Below, piece after piece: positions 33,501 through 44,682 of a DNA stretch of 64,000 bases; positions within the stretch are counted from its first letter, which is position 1; each line of letters begins with the position of its first letter. The position numbers and the translations under genes were made by a program. The notes below the pieces were generated by a model. That model was not told the DNA's origin and did not search any database. It was given only the letters and a program-made list of their open reading frames with translations. Source of the DNA: Gavia stellata (lineage: Eukaryota; Chordata; Aves; Gaviiformes; Gaviidae); assembly GCF_030936135.1 (NCBI RefSeq), contig NC_082620.1:4216001-4280000 (forward strand), written 5' to 3'.

Positions 33501-35989
33501 TGAAGGAGGCTAGGGGATTGTTTCACAGGTCCAAAAAGAGAGGGAAAGCAGGTTTAACGGAAAGAGGGAAGTGTTAGACCCAGTAGGGATTTCGTGGGTT
33601 TAATCACTTCTGGTGGGTCATAGGGTTACACTGAAAAGGAGGTGGAGAAGAGAGAAAAAAGAGGTAAAAAGGAGAATTGCTTTAAAGCAAGATAAAATTA
33701 TTTAATATGTCTGTGTGTGAAAGATAAAGTTGATGGCTTTGGTAGGGTGTTGGAGGGGGCACCGGAGAGGGCCAAGTGGGGAAGCACAGGTGAAATGATC
33801 CTACCTCTGAGGATGGAGTAATACAGCTTTTCCTTGTGGTTTCCTTCTGACAAGTCTTGTTATTGGACACTGCGGGGCATGATTCTGCATTTAACGTCCT
33901 TTAAGATTAATACTGACCCATGAAGCTGTGCGAGGACAAAAAGCTACAACCTGAGCCAGACACTGCAGGGGCATTGCCACCCAGTCTGTAACTAACAGGG
34001 TGTTTATTCTGAAGTCGGGCATCCCAAAATCCCATGCAGGATGCTGGGCCTAAGTGCCCAGAACTGGAAAGTCAATTTGGGCTAAACCAGATCCCAGCAC
34101 TTAACAGATGTCTCTTTGTCCTTCTGGTTGCAGGCTTCAGGCATATTCTTTGCATTGTCTTTCTCACGTACCACGTACACAGGCAACTAGTGCAGCAGCA
34201 CTTCTGCTACATGAACACAGCTATACTGGGCAATACTGAAACCGGAATATGACCCTCATGGTCTTGCACATTCTGGTGCCCTTTGCAGGCAGTCTCTTCT
34301 TCCGTGTAGTCCTGTGGAAACTGATTTGTGGAAGCTGATGGCTATTGAACTTTGACTTTGCTCATTGACTGGGTCTTGCGTGCGCAGAAATGTTCTCATG
34401 TATGCGCATGCCTGTGCGTAGGGCATCATTGGCTGGCAAATCACCCAAATCCTAGGGGTCTGTTTTCATGCTTTGGATCTGTTGACCTGTTCTGTGGCTA
34501 TGTCTTGGTGCCTTCCTTTTCCACTATGTTTCAAGGCAGTGTTGATTTGATTTGAGCTGGACCCAGTGCCCAGAACCTCCATTCCGCTGCCAGTGTACCT
34601 GCCTGTGCTGGCTCCTTGTGAACAAGTGTGTTTGCTCGTAAGAGCTAGAGTGAGTGATTGGAAAAGATGACGAGGGAGGTTTGAAGGACTCCTGCACACA
34701 GTAAATCTTTACTCTGCAGGAGAAAGCAAGAGGGAGAGGAGGAGGAGCGCTGTGTCAGACTGAAGCCTAAATGAGTCCAAGCTGGCACGTCAGAGCAATC
34801 TTTATTTCCTCCTTTACACTGATATTGGGTGACCTCCAGATGTGTGTTCTTCCCCTCCTGGTGGCCTGTGAAACTGCCTGAGGGAGTAGGGGAGGGAGGA
34901 AGGGAGGGAGAGACCCAAGGAAGGACAGCTTTTGATCATTCTTCCTCCCTGTGATCATGCTTAGGCAGGCTAAGCCCTTCCTGCCCCTTCCCCAACCCAC
35001 GCTCCAGAGAACAGGCTTTCTCCCCCTCTCTGGAGCCCAGATCAGGACAACAGCTCTTTCTGTCCTCAGTCCAAATCCTGGACATGAAGAGATGGAGAGA
35101 AGGCTGTTCCTTACTCATTTTGCACCTGCATGGACTTTTCCCTTTCCTGGTCTTACTGCAAGCTGTTCCTGCCTGCTCAGGAGGCTGCATATAGGTTTCC
35201 ACAGCCTTTGCTGAACTGTGGCCCCTTTTCATGTGGAGAGTAGTAGCTCTCCAGTCATTGGGACCGAGGAGGAAGGGAGCAAGTTGGGTGAAAAGAAATC
35301 TTACAAATCTTCCCCTGTCTTTGTGTGTGTCCCCCCCGCCCCGCCAAGCTTCTCATGCATTTAGCCTTTGCTGCTCTTCCCCCACCTTAATTCAGCTCCA
35401 CGTCTGCTGCTTTCCATCTCTACTCTACCCCATGCATTGTCTTGCCCTATCTCCCTTATCCATTTCACACCATGCTGTCCTGCCTGCTCTCATCCCTGCT
35501 GTTCACCAACACACATAGCACATCTCACATGTTTCTACCCCCGCCCCCGACAGAAGCAGACACACTGCCATCTATCCTCTGTGCATCTCCTTCCGTATAC
35601 AAACACACACAAGGACAGAACTGTACAAACCTTGGCATATTGGCGTTGGTCTCACTTCCAGTAAAATTACTTTTTCTTCATATTAGGCCAAGGCAAGAGT
35701 GCAGAGACATTTATGAAACTTTGTTTAATGTACTGAAAAGCCATCGGCTAGAACATTTAGGAAATTGATTTTCCTGGCATTGATGAACTCTTTTTATTTT
35801 ACCCCAGTATTAATTACTTTTTTTTTTTAAACAAATTAATTTAAGAGTCGTAAAACCTAACAAGTGAGCCAAACGTCAGTAGATCATGTTCCCCTCTCCC
35901 CCTACTCCCCCTCCTCGCTACTAGTGCTGGTATGGGAAGAGAAGAAAAATCAACGCCTTGTGTGACTCTCTCACTTTGGTTCTCTGTAG

Positions 35990-36830
35990 GGGAAGCTTCA
36001 TCGCTGCGAGATTATGCCGCCACCACCATGAATGAGTTCCTGGGCATGTTCGGCTATGATGATCAGAACATGCGGGATGAGCTGGCCCGCAAGATCAGCT
36101 TTGACAAGCTGAACGCTGCTACCTCAGAGGCCACAGCAACTGCTGCCTCTCTCCCTGGCGAGGATGCCATGAGCAAACGAGCCCGCTTCTCCAAGTATGA
36201 GGAGTACATCCGCAAACTAAAAGCTGGAGAGCAGCTCTCTTGGCCCATGCACTTGGCCAAATCTGAGGAGTTGGGCTCCAAGCTGGGCAAAGAAACCTCG
36301 TCAGTACTGGCACAGCCCATTCGGGTGCCAGGTCCAGATGCCTCCATGCTGACGGAGACCAAAGCCACCATCCTGCCACTGCCCTCTCCCAGCAGTTCCC
36401 AGATGCAGGGCCTGATGTCACGGGCCTCCAAATATGACTTCTTCATTCAGAAGCTGAAGACAGGTGAGAGCATCAGGCCACAAAATGGCAATACTTACAA
36501 GAAGGCCTCCAAGTATGACCTAGAAAATGTCAAGTACTTGCACCTTTTCAAGCCTGGAGAAGGAAGCCCAGATATGGGAGGAGCCATCGCCTTCAAGACA
36601 GGCAAGGTAGGCCGGCCTTCCAAGTATGATGTGAGGAACATTCAGAAGCTTACTCCAGTAAAAGCTCCAACACCCAGCTTGGCCCCTGCTCCCCTTGCCA
36701 GTACCCCCAGCAGCACTCCTGTGGCTGGGCCAGAGCAGGCTGTCTCATTGCCATTCAACACTCCTGAGTACCTGAAATCAACTTTCTCCAAGACAGACTC
36801 CATCACAACTGGAACAGTCTCTACAGTAAA
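35990..36830 (+). CDS. CASZ1: CASZ1 coding exon 2 (SKYD/E repeat exon)
   Basis: This 841-bp exon runs from phase 1 to phase 2. The acceptor is TCTCTGTAG/GGGAAG and the donor AGTAAA/GTAAGT. It encodes residues 176-456. It opens with [20 protein letters not shown], a hydrophobic segment in the area reported in the family to hold a nuclear export signal. Four related motifs follow, with the Ser of SKY(D/E) at residues 243, 322, 349 and 386: [49 protein letters not shown] and [12 protein letters not shown]. The function of these repeats is not known to me. A Pro/Ala/Ser stretch and a conserved [18 protein letters not shown] tail end the exon. An ATG at 36028 (residue 189) has an ACCACC context that could serve an internally initiated transcript. 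A donor-like CAG/GTGAGA lies inside the exon at 36461-36468. Confidence 0.97.
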
Positions 36831-39662
36831 GTAAGTGTCCTTCCACTTCTCTTATCTTTGTATTAGTGGGGGATCATACCTAAAGTCTGTGTGTGGATCA
36901 GTGGGCAATTTCAGTTCGCGTGATGATAAATACTGCACTGTTTGCGTGGTGTTTCTTTTTGCTCTGATTTGGAGTGCCTGCTCCTCTGTTGCACCTTACA
37001 TCTCTGTTTAGCTTATTTGCACTTAGGATGTGGCCTGACATCAGCAGTCACAGCCACGAATCTAGAGCCCGCTAGCTCCTGGGTTCGTATGTTAAAATGA
37101 AAGATAGGGAGCATGGTGCTGTCAGCACTCTAAGGTCAAGATTGTAACTACTTTCTCCTTTTTCCGGTTCCCCAGGCATCCAGCTGTGTCTGTAGGAGAA
37201 CCTGATTCTTGCTTCCATTTAACTCAATGGCAAAACTCTGCTGACTTCATTGTTAGCAAGATGGGGCTTTTTGTTTGTCCCAGAACTCAGAAGAAATTTT
37301 GGTGCCTAATTCCCATCAATTTTCATAGGACTTAGGCATATACATACTTCTGTGGGGCCAGGCCTGTGTCTTCTCAATTTGCTCGTTCCTTACACAAATA
37401 GAGGTGATTCAATTACCCCTCAGACTGGGCAAACTCATTAGCCCAATTACCACTAATAACCTCCTACACATACGTTGCTGGCAATCTCTGCAGTGATGCC
37501 ATTGACTGAATGGAGCTATCTGAAGGCCTAGCCAAACCTTGGGTTACTTTTTAATGTTGCTTCCAGAGGTGGTAGCTGTAGAAAAACTACATATGTACAG
37601 GAGGCTGCAAACAGGGAGGAAGGGAGGGACTTCTCTGCTTTCTTGTCATGGTTTGGATTTACTTGTTTCTCACTGTGGACCTGGGGCTGTTGTGAGCTGT
37701 GAATCCCATGGGTCAGTTTTAGTAAGTCTAGGACCTCTGGCCTGCACTTCTGTGGCAAATGCCATTACACGCACCCTACTACTTTGCCCTCTGGTAAGGA
37801 GGAAGGCTGTTTTCTGTTTAATATGTGGACCTAGGAGGCCTTGGGCTGAATCCTCACTTGAATGCTCTTTGTAGTCTCAGGCAAGTCTGCATCCCCTACT
37901 TCCCATGTTTCCCCACCTGGAAGCTAGAGCTAATGATACCTGTCTTCCATGTAAAACAGTCATTTCCCAACTGCCTGCAGACAGATTTGGGAGCTCTGTG
38001 GTTAAGGTGTATGGGAAAGGGCAGAGGATTATTAATATTTGCATCTGGCCCCTGCTCAGGATGAACCCTGTGTGTGCTCCAGATGGCAGGCAGGGACTCC
38101 TATTACTGAAAAACACTGTGGTGTCAATATTCCTGTAGGCACAGTGCCTTGTTGTGATGGGTGACTTGGCCAGGGACTCTGTGCCTGAAGAGTCTGCAGA
38201 ACGCTCAGCTGCCTGGAGTTCTAGAGCTGTGCTAGAGCTGTGCTTGGGCAGCTGTGAGCCTCTTCTTACCTGCTTGGGTGTTGCACTGGGATCCCAGTTT
38301 GATTTCCTTTCTTTTGCTCATTTCCTGCCACTTGCAGATGTGGGTTTGCAGCACCATGGTGATCCCTCCTTTAGCCACAGGACTTCCTCAACTGGGGCAT
38401 CATGATGGGGCTGCAGCAGAAATGGAGGTGACCAGGGCCTTCAGCCTGCCAGTTCCCAGTGTTGTGATCACACACTGGAGTACAGAAGGGGCTCTGGTCC
38501 CTTCTCCTTCAGGCTGCTTACTAGATACAGGCTTTCACGATAAAACAAGGCAGCCCGTTAATTGTGCTGGTGGAGGAAGTGCTGACTGTGGTATCTGGGA
38601 CCTGGCTTTCCATTCACAGACCCCACTGGGACCAAATAACCTGGCAGAAATTACCCCTTACTCTCACGCCTGTGCACATATACCCTAGCCGTGGGTTTAA
38701 ACTCTCTGACATCTAATGCTATTAACCTGCCCTGAACTAATCTACCTACTTGAAGTGCACTCTATGTGAAAGTGTCCTTGTTTAAACCAGGCTACAGAGC
38801 TGTCATGAGTAGGAGTGGAGGTTGGGTGGGGGCAAAACTGAAAAGAAGACTGTGTACAGCCTGTTTGGGATTGTGTTGATATGCCACCATCTCTTAGGCA
38901 GGCTGGAGTCTGGCCCTGTATCTCTTCTTCCTCTTGCTGAACTCATTGTGGATGTAATTTTTGTCTGCTTCCGAATGACGTTAAGTAACCCAGGCTTATG
39001 TGACAGTTGGGTGCAGTTGGGTTGGTTTTCTCATTGATTAAAATACACAAATACCTTTGCTGTCCCAATTGTGTATTGGAGTTGGGGTATCTGTGTGCAA
39101 AAAGAGGCAATTAAAGCCCCATGTAGGGAGCTGTAGCCACGTTGCCAGGACCGGGTAGGAGTACACTGGGCCTGCTGGCCATAGGAAATGTGCAGTAGCT
39201 GACAGCATGGGTGAAGCACAGAGACTCTGCTACAGTTGAGCCTGTGGCAGACGTGTCTCAATGGCCCTTCCGTGCACATAAGGGCAGTGTTGCAAGGCGC
39301 TGCAGGGAGGTGTTTGTTTTCATGTGGCCATCACTTGTTTGTATATGGGTATTTAGTTTTTTCTGTGGAAAAACACATTTTCATGGTTGGTCTTCTCAGT
39401 GTCTCCAAAAAACTGAACGGAGTCCTGCAGAGAGGGAACATGCAGGAGGGGTGGTAGGCGGACTGTATTTTTCCCTAGGAAAAGAAGGTACAGGATTTGA
39501 AGGGTAAGGGGGAGGGAGGTTAAACCCATGGGTGTCTTTGCTGGGTACTCTTCCGTGGGCCCTCTCTCCTGATGTGTCAGTGGTGTGTGAGAGAAACAAG
39601 GAGCTTAGACTGTGCCCTGTTCCTGCCTGCTAACCAGCTCTGCCCTGTGTGTTTCTCATTAG
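36831..39662 (+). other. CASZ1: CASZ1 intron 2 (2.8 kb) with old repeats
   Basis: A phase 2 intron. Near 37218-37335 phrases such as ACTCAATGGCAAAACTCTGC and GGTGCCTAATTCCCATCAAT resemble the 'CAATGGCAAAACTCCCATTGAC' type of ancient sauropsid repeat. A MIR-like SINE lies at 37850-38040. Nothing else is recognised. Confidence 0.8.
37850..38040 (+). repeat. MIR-like SINE, + orientation
   Basis: The sequence GAATCCTCACTTGAATGCTC ... CTCAGGCAAGTC ... TCCCATGTTTCCCCACCTGG ... GAGCTAATGATACCTGTCTT ... GGTGTATGGGAAAGGGCAG follows the MIR order GGGCAAGTCAC...TCAGTTTCCCCATCTGTAAAATGGGGATAATGATACCT. Confidence 0.6.
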
Positions 39663-39731
39663 GAACGGATTACCCACTGACAAACCAGCTGTCAGCGAAG
39701 ACGTAAATATTTACCAGAAGTATATTGCCAG
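39663..39731 (+). CDS. CASZ1: CASZ1 coding exon 3 (linker before finger 1)
   Basis: This 69-bp exon is phase 2 at both ends, with acceptor TTCTCATTAG/GAACGG and donor GCCAG/GTAGGC. It encodes [20 protein letters not shown] plus IA and two bases of Arg479. This short conserved linker joins the SKYD/E region to the first zinc finger. The phases and acceptor agree with exon 2 upstream and exon 4 downstream, which fixes both borders. Because it is symmetric and small, skipping would shorten the linker without a frameshift. Confidence 0.95.
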
Positions 39732-41199
39732 GTAGGCAAAACTCTTGACTTGCTTGGGGAGAGGGCTGGAAGTAAGAGGGTGGAGTGGTGGTGGGAGAGA
39801 TGAGGTCTTGTCCATCTGGATCAAGTGTTTAAACCAGTCATTGGCACTTCCATTTCCCTCTGGCATCTGTACTTGCTCTGTTCCCCTGCTCGGGAGAGCA
39901 GTAGCTGTGAGAGGTGTACAAGCATGCCAAGAGCATGCTCGGCTCCCCAGAGCTGTTAGACTTTGTGACAAATAGTGGAAAAATGTCTCACTGCAGAAGC
40001 CCAGGATTTAAATGGGAGCACTGTCTCTTGACTGTCATTCTTTCTGTCCATTGCTGTGCTGTCTCCAGCCTTTTTCCCCTCCCATGTCTAGTGCCTGCAG
40101 GAGGCAAGCAGAGAACATCTCACCTCTGAGAATCTAGGCTGGAGGAATTCACAAGTGACTCAAGTTTAGGCAGGTCTTGGCATCAATGTGGGATGTTTAT
40201 CCTAGAATATTTTGCAGTTCATTTATGTGAGAAACCCTCACTGAATAAGGTGCAGACTAGGGCACCTTATCACAGCTTTGGGCAGGCTTAGGTCAGGAAT
40301 GAGCGATGCTGAGAGTGAGCCCAAGGCTGTTGTGGTGAAACAGAGTGAGTAATGCCATGAGAGCCAGAGGGACAGAGGAGATTATTGCATAACACTTGCC
40401 TGTTTTAGAGCTCACAGTGTAAAGGGTCCATCAGCCTTTGTCCCGGGCCTGTTGAATCCTCCATCTGTACTGTGAGGAAGCTCACTACAAAAGCCCCTTG
40501 TGTACAGAAAGACACCAGGCAGGGAAGCTAGCAAACACTTCTGTCCAGAGGTAGAACTGAAGGGTTTGTTCCCACCAGCACTTGGGCACTTATTAACAAG
40601 AGGGGAGGGAAAGGTGTACTGGGCTTTCCCACCTTGCCAGAGTCTACAGAGAGTCTCTCTGTGGGAGGCAGTCAGCTGCTAGGAAGGTGCAGGGGAAGAT
40701 CTTGGCACATCAGTGGGGGAAAAGGGTGGGAATAGTGCTCTCCCTAGCTGGAGAGTCAAACAAGAGGTGATCTCCCTTCCATCCCTTTTGCCCAAATCCC
40801 TGATGTAGGAGAAGGGGACAGAAAACCACATGGGAAGACAGGACAGTTGCACTACCACATGCAGCTTCTCAAGCAGCAATGCCTCTAGTGCATGTGGCAA
40901 CTCACTGCCTTCTGGGAGAGTATAGGAATGAAAGCAGGGGTTTAAGCCCATCTTTGCATGGGGCAGAAGGAGCGCCCTTTTATTGCTGAGATTGCAGGAA
41001 TCGCAGAGGTTGCAGTGAGACAGGAGATGCCACCTTTCTGTCCCCAGTTCCTCTCTCAAGCAGAGAAGTGTATAGACACTTCACCCACATCCACTCTTTG
41101 TAGCACTCTGCAGGCCCCTTCCCCTGGGTCAGGCAGGTAACTGAGGGAGGCTTGTGAGATAGCTAAGGGACACCACATCCTGCTTAAAAAGCTCCGCAA

Positions 41200-41720
41200 G
41201 CCGCCCGTTGGCAGCACAGCCACTTCCCTTCAATTTACACACAATTTTAAAAACAGTTTAAAGCCTTAAAATCAAGGGGTGGGGGGAGAGAGACACGACA
41301 CTCTATGTCTGTACTGCATAATTAGCTTAATGAGTTTGCCAAAGCCACTGCCAAAAGCTGCCCAGGGATAATCCATTCTCTCACACAACAAAACAAAACC
41401 TCTTACTTAGCTAGTTTGGGTTGGGTTGTTTTTCCCCCCTGTATATTTATAATTAAAAAAAAAAAAAGACCACAGAAAAAATTATTATTATTATTATTAG
41501 TGCCTCAGCAGATGGTGCTTCTGGCAGCACTTGCTTAAATATTTATTTCTGTGTGGGTTTCCTCCCCCCTTGTAATTGGGGTGGGTTTTTTTTCTTCCTT
41601 CTTTCACATCATCGTTACAGGGTAATGAGTCTGTAAACACTCTCTAAGCATGCTGACTTCTTTATTTATTATTTTTATTATTATTTATTTATCTTGGTTT
41701 TTCTTTCTAACTCTTGCCAG
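41200..41720. promoter_or_regulatory. Candidate AT-rich conserved element
   Basis: Includes TTCAATTTACACACAATTTT, TGCATAATTAGCTTAATGAG, CCCAGGGATAATCCATTCTC (GGATAATCC, OTX/PITX-like), TATTTATAATTAAAA, GCTTAAATATTTATTTC and runs of TTATTTATT. Simple-sequence content is high, so part may be just low complexity. The GGATAATCC site is the most specific motif. Confidence 0.3.
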
Positions 41721-42829
41721 ATCAAGACTAGTTCATTCTGGCCGAAGTAAAAAAAAAGTGAACCGATTGAAGGAAGGGAAGGGGGAGGGGGTTGTTCTTG
41801 TGAAAATGAATCCATGTGCCTGTATGGACAATTTAGGAGTTTGGATTTGCATATCTGTGTGATTATATGGTCTGTGAGTTTGCTTCTTTCAGGTGCGTGT
41901 GTTTGTGTCTGATCGTGTGCATGAAAATTGTGGGTATGTTCATGTAAATTAAGAGGGGTGTTGGTGTACCTTAGTGTATGTGCATGTAAATGTGCGCGTG
42001 TGTATGTGTGTAAGTGTGTGGTGTGTAAGCTTTCCTGTTATGAAAAAGCTAAACAGATGCTGTGCTTTAAAAATTAATAGCTTTGAACTGTTTCAAGTGT
42101 CAGAAGAAACACAGGATAAATATAACCCTTTAGGAGCCTAACCTTGCAGGCTGAAAGAGTAGAATTTCCCCTTTGTGCTGTGTTCGTTTCTTCCCTCCTT
42201 CCCCAAGCACACGGTTTGGTAGAACACTTGCCTCTCCCTTCCTGCGCTGTAGACACCACACACACCCACCTTTCCGTGGCACGTGGAAGGGAGGGTAGGA
42301 GTTTGAAGTGCTAGAGTGCTTGTTTATCTGTTGCTTTTCAAGCTGAGCCCGTGAGTTACTCCTGCTAGGATGCTTCAAGTAACTCATCCCGTACAGTCAG
42401 ATCTCTCTGGTGTCTGGCCCTTCTTTTACTGCAGTTGGCGTCTCTGGTCATTTTGCGTCCTCACTTTTGATAATATTTTGGGCTGCTTTGCTTCAAAGGT
42501 GTATATTTGTCAGCAAGGTCTTTATTTTCCTCCTCTCTGCCTGGCCTGCGCTCCACAGTTCTCCACAGCCCTTTGCTCTCTCTTCCCCATCTCATCAGTG
42601 GAATCGGGAGGAGACTTCCCGCAGAGCACTTTCTTTCCTTTAAAGCTGGTGGTGGTGCTGCTGACATAAAGCCCTGGCCTGGCAGGACCAGTTGGTTCGA
42701 TCTGCTGCCGAGCTGCGTGTACCTGGTTAATGCCATGGTGACTCAGGCTGCTGCCCATGCTCTGTACTAGCCTCACAGTTGCCCAGGCATTGAGCAGGAA
42801 TCGCTTCCTCTGCTTTCAGTTCCACACCT

Positions 42830-43200
42830 TTGTTTGTGCAGCCAGCCTTGCTGTTTGCCTTGTGGTTTGTTTCTTCTCTGCTGCTGAGGTTTGTTCCAGT
42901 TTCTCAATCACCTGTTCTGACGTGATCCTGATTTCCTGCAGTATTTCTTCTCCTTCCCCAGGGAAAGGCATGTCTGCTCCTGGCATCTGTCCCTGTCTCC
43001 CTTTGTGAATGCTGAGGCAAAGAAGTCATTTAATTTTTTAGCAATGTCTATCTTTTCTGTCAATTAAGTCCCCTTTCCATCTCCTAGAGGCCCTGCTGTC
43101 TCCACAGTTGACCTCTTCTTCCTTACTGTGCTTCAGAAATGCCTTATTTAATACTGCTTTTCATCCCGACTTTTTCTATCCTGTAGCTTAGCGTTACCTC
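42830..43200 (-). mobile_element. CR1-type LINE fragment, decayed
   Basis: The minus strand, read in one frame, gives GPLGDGKGT, a stop, LTEKI, then DIAKKLNDFFASAFTKGDR (about 43048 down to 42992). This is the segment preceding the reverse-transcriptase core in CR1-clade ORF2 (typical form: TEKAEVLNDFFASVFTG). The in-frame stop and quick loss of similarity on both sides show an old inactive fragment. Its borders are uncertain. Confidence 0.65.
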
Positions 43201-44591
43201 ACCTTATGATGATCCATAATCTTCCCTGCTCCTGCCCCATTCCTTGATTGCCCCAGGACACCCTCACTCCTCTCATTTTTCCTTTTTACCCGTTGCCCTT
43301 CCTTGTTTCTTTCCCATGCCCTTTATCAAATGCACTCCTGCTGCGTTTAGCAGTAAGTGACGTGAGGAACCTTTGAGGAACCTTTGAGCAGATGGTACTT
43401 TATCTTTGAATGTTTCCCCTCTGAGTCCCCTTCTCTCCACTGCTTTTCCCTTTCAAGCTCTTCAGCTTTTCCAGGGTCCTCTAGAATATACATCAGAGAG
43501 TTCATTGCACTGATTAGCCCGTTACTGGATCTTCCCCTTTTGCCAATTACTGATGTGTCTGTCAATACATTCTATGTACTGTCTGTTTGTATGTAGGTAT
43601 TATATGGCCTTTCTGGTTTTTTTTCCACCCTGTATGTCAGGAGTTCCAAATTTGTTGTGTGGAATGCTCAGTGGCGGCCTGCAGAAATGGATTAGGTGCA
43701 TGTTGTTGGCTGTTGCTTCTTGTGTCCTACTTCTAATTGCACTCAAAGGCAGGCTGAAAACTCTGTTGTTTGCATTGCGCTATTTTTTGTTGTGAGCAAC
43801 TACTGTATCCACATGGAAAATAACGGTTAGCAGGGCTGTCATGCGTGGGAGAAGATGTGCTCACAGGATCAAGATGGTCTGCCTGTAATGCTTCGTTCTG
43901 TTCTTGTTGATCCATCTCGCCTATCTTCCCATTGATCTGTCCATGTTACTGAAAGTTCGTTCCTATGTAATCTTGCCATGATTGTCTTCTGTCTGTGTGG
44001 CTTACCATCTAATCCACTGGTTTGCAATCTTCTTTGTAGTGTGACACCATACTGTGATTAAAAAAAAGTCTTGAGACAGAACTCGTACAAACAAATGCCT
44101 GGTCTTTTCTGAGGCCCTACTAAAAGGGCGTATACGTAAAATTTAGAATCCATTTTTGACCGATGTTTATTTGTCTCCTTCTGGCATGGGAGATTTCTGA
44201 AACTCACTGCTGTGGTGTGTAAACTCGCAAATGAGAATTTTAGAATTGTATGATATTTAATTCAAGGAACCCTCCTTTCTTACTCTTCCCCAAGTAAGCA
44301 ACTTAGATAATGGAGATTAATTTCAAAGGGAAAGACAGATCAGGGATGCACAGGATGTGAATGATCCTGCTCAAGAAGCACCTTTAAATAGTGACAAATA
44401 AGAAAAGGAAGGCGGGAGGGTCACCATCCTTGGAAAGGGTCTAAAGGAGATGGGGTTCAATGCCATAAACATGTGGGATGAAAGCAGGAACAGGACTTAC
44501 TTTATTTGTACCTTGCTTACAGGCACTACTGTCAGGACACTGTTTCATTCTCTCTCTCTTTCTTTCTTCTGTCCTCCTCTCATGTTTGCAG

Positions 44592-44682
44592 GTTCTCTGG
44601 CAGTCAGCACTGTGGACATATACACTGTGCATACCAGTATCGAGAACATTACCACTGCCTTGACCCAGAGTGCAACTACCAG
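44592..44682 (+). CDS. CASZ1: CASZ1 coding exon 4 (finger 1, first half)
   Basis: This 91-bp exon runs from phase 2 to phase 0, with acceptor TGTTTGCAG/GTTCTC and donor TACCAG/GTAAAA. It encodes [20 protein letters not shown] onward to Gln509. It carries the extra upstream Cys pair C486/C491 typical of Castor fingers and the zinc-binding C501 and C506 of finger 1. The histidines are in the next exon, so the finger is split by an intron immediately after CNYQ. Confidence 0.96.

Larger units (their letters stand above)
28525..35989 (+). other. CASZ1: CASZ1 intron 1 (7.5 kb)
   Basis: A phase 1 intron with donor GTAAGC and acceptor CTGTAG. It holds the CpG island at 29040-29560 and the AT-rich candidate element at 30230-30510. 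From 30600 to 35800 I see unique noncoding sequence with scattered purine tracts and no recognised repeat or exon; a poly(T) run lies at about 35818-35828. Confidence 0.85.
39732..44591 (+). other. CASZ1: CASZ1 intron 3 (4.9 kb)
   Basis: A phase 2 intron. It contains an AT-rich candidate element (41200-41720), an (ATT)n run near 41480, a TG-rich stretch (41880-42030), a decayed CR1 fragment (42830-43200) and an 11-bp tandem duplication GAGGAACCTTT at 43364-43385. The rest is unique noncoding sequence. Confidence 0.8.

Noticed and set aside
35932..35989. In-frame ATG upstream of exon 2
   Set aside because: It covers the pyrimidine-rich acceptor region; CASZ1 similarity starts exactly at the splice junction.
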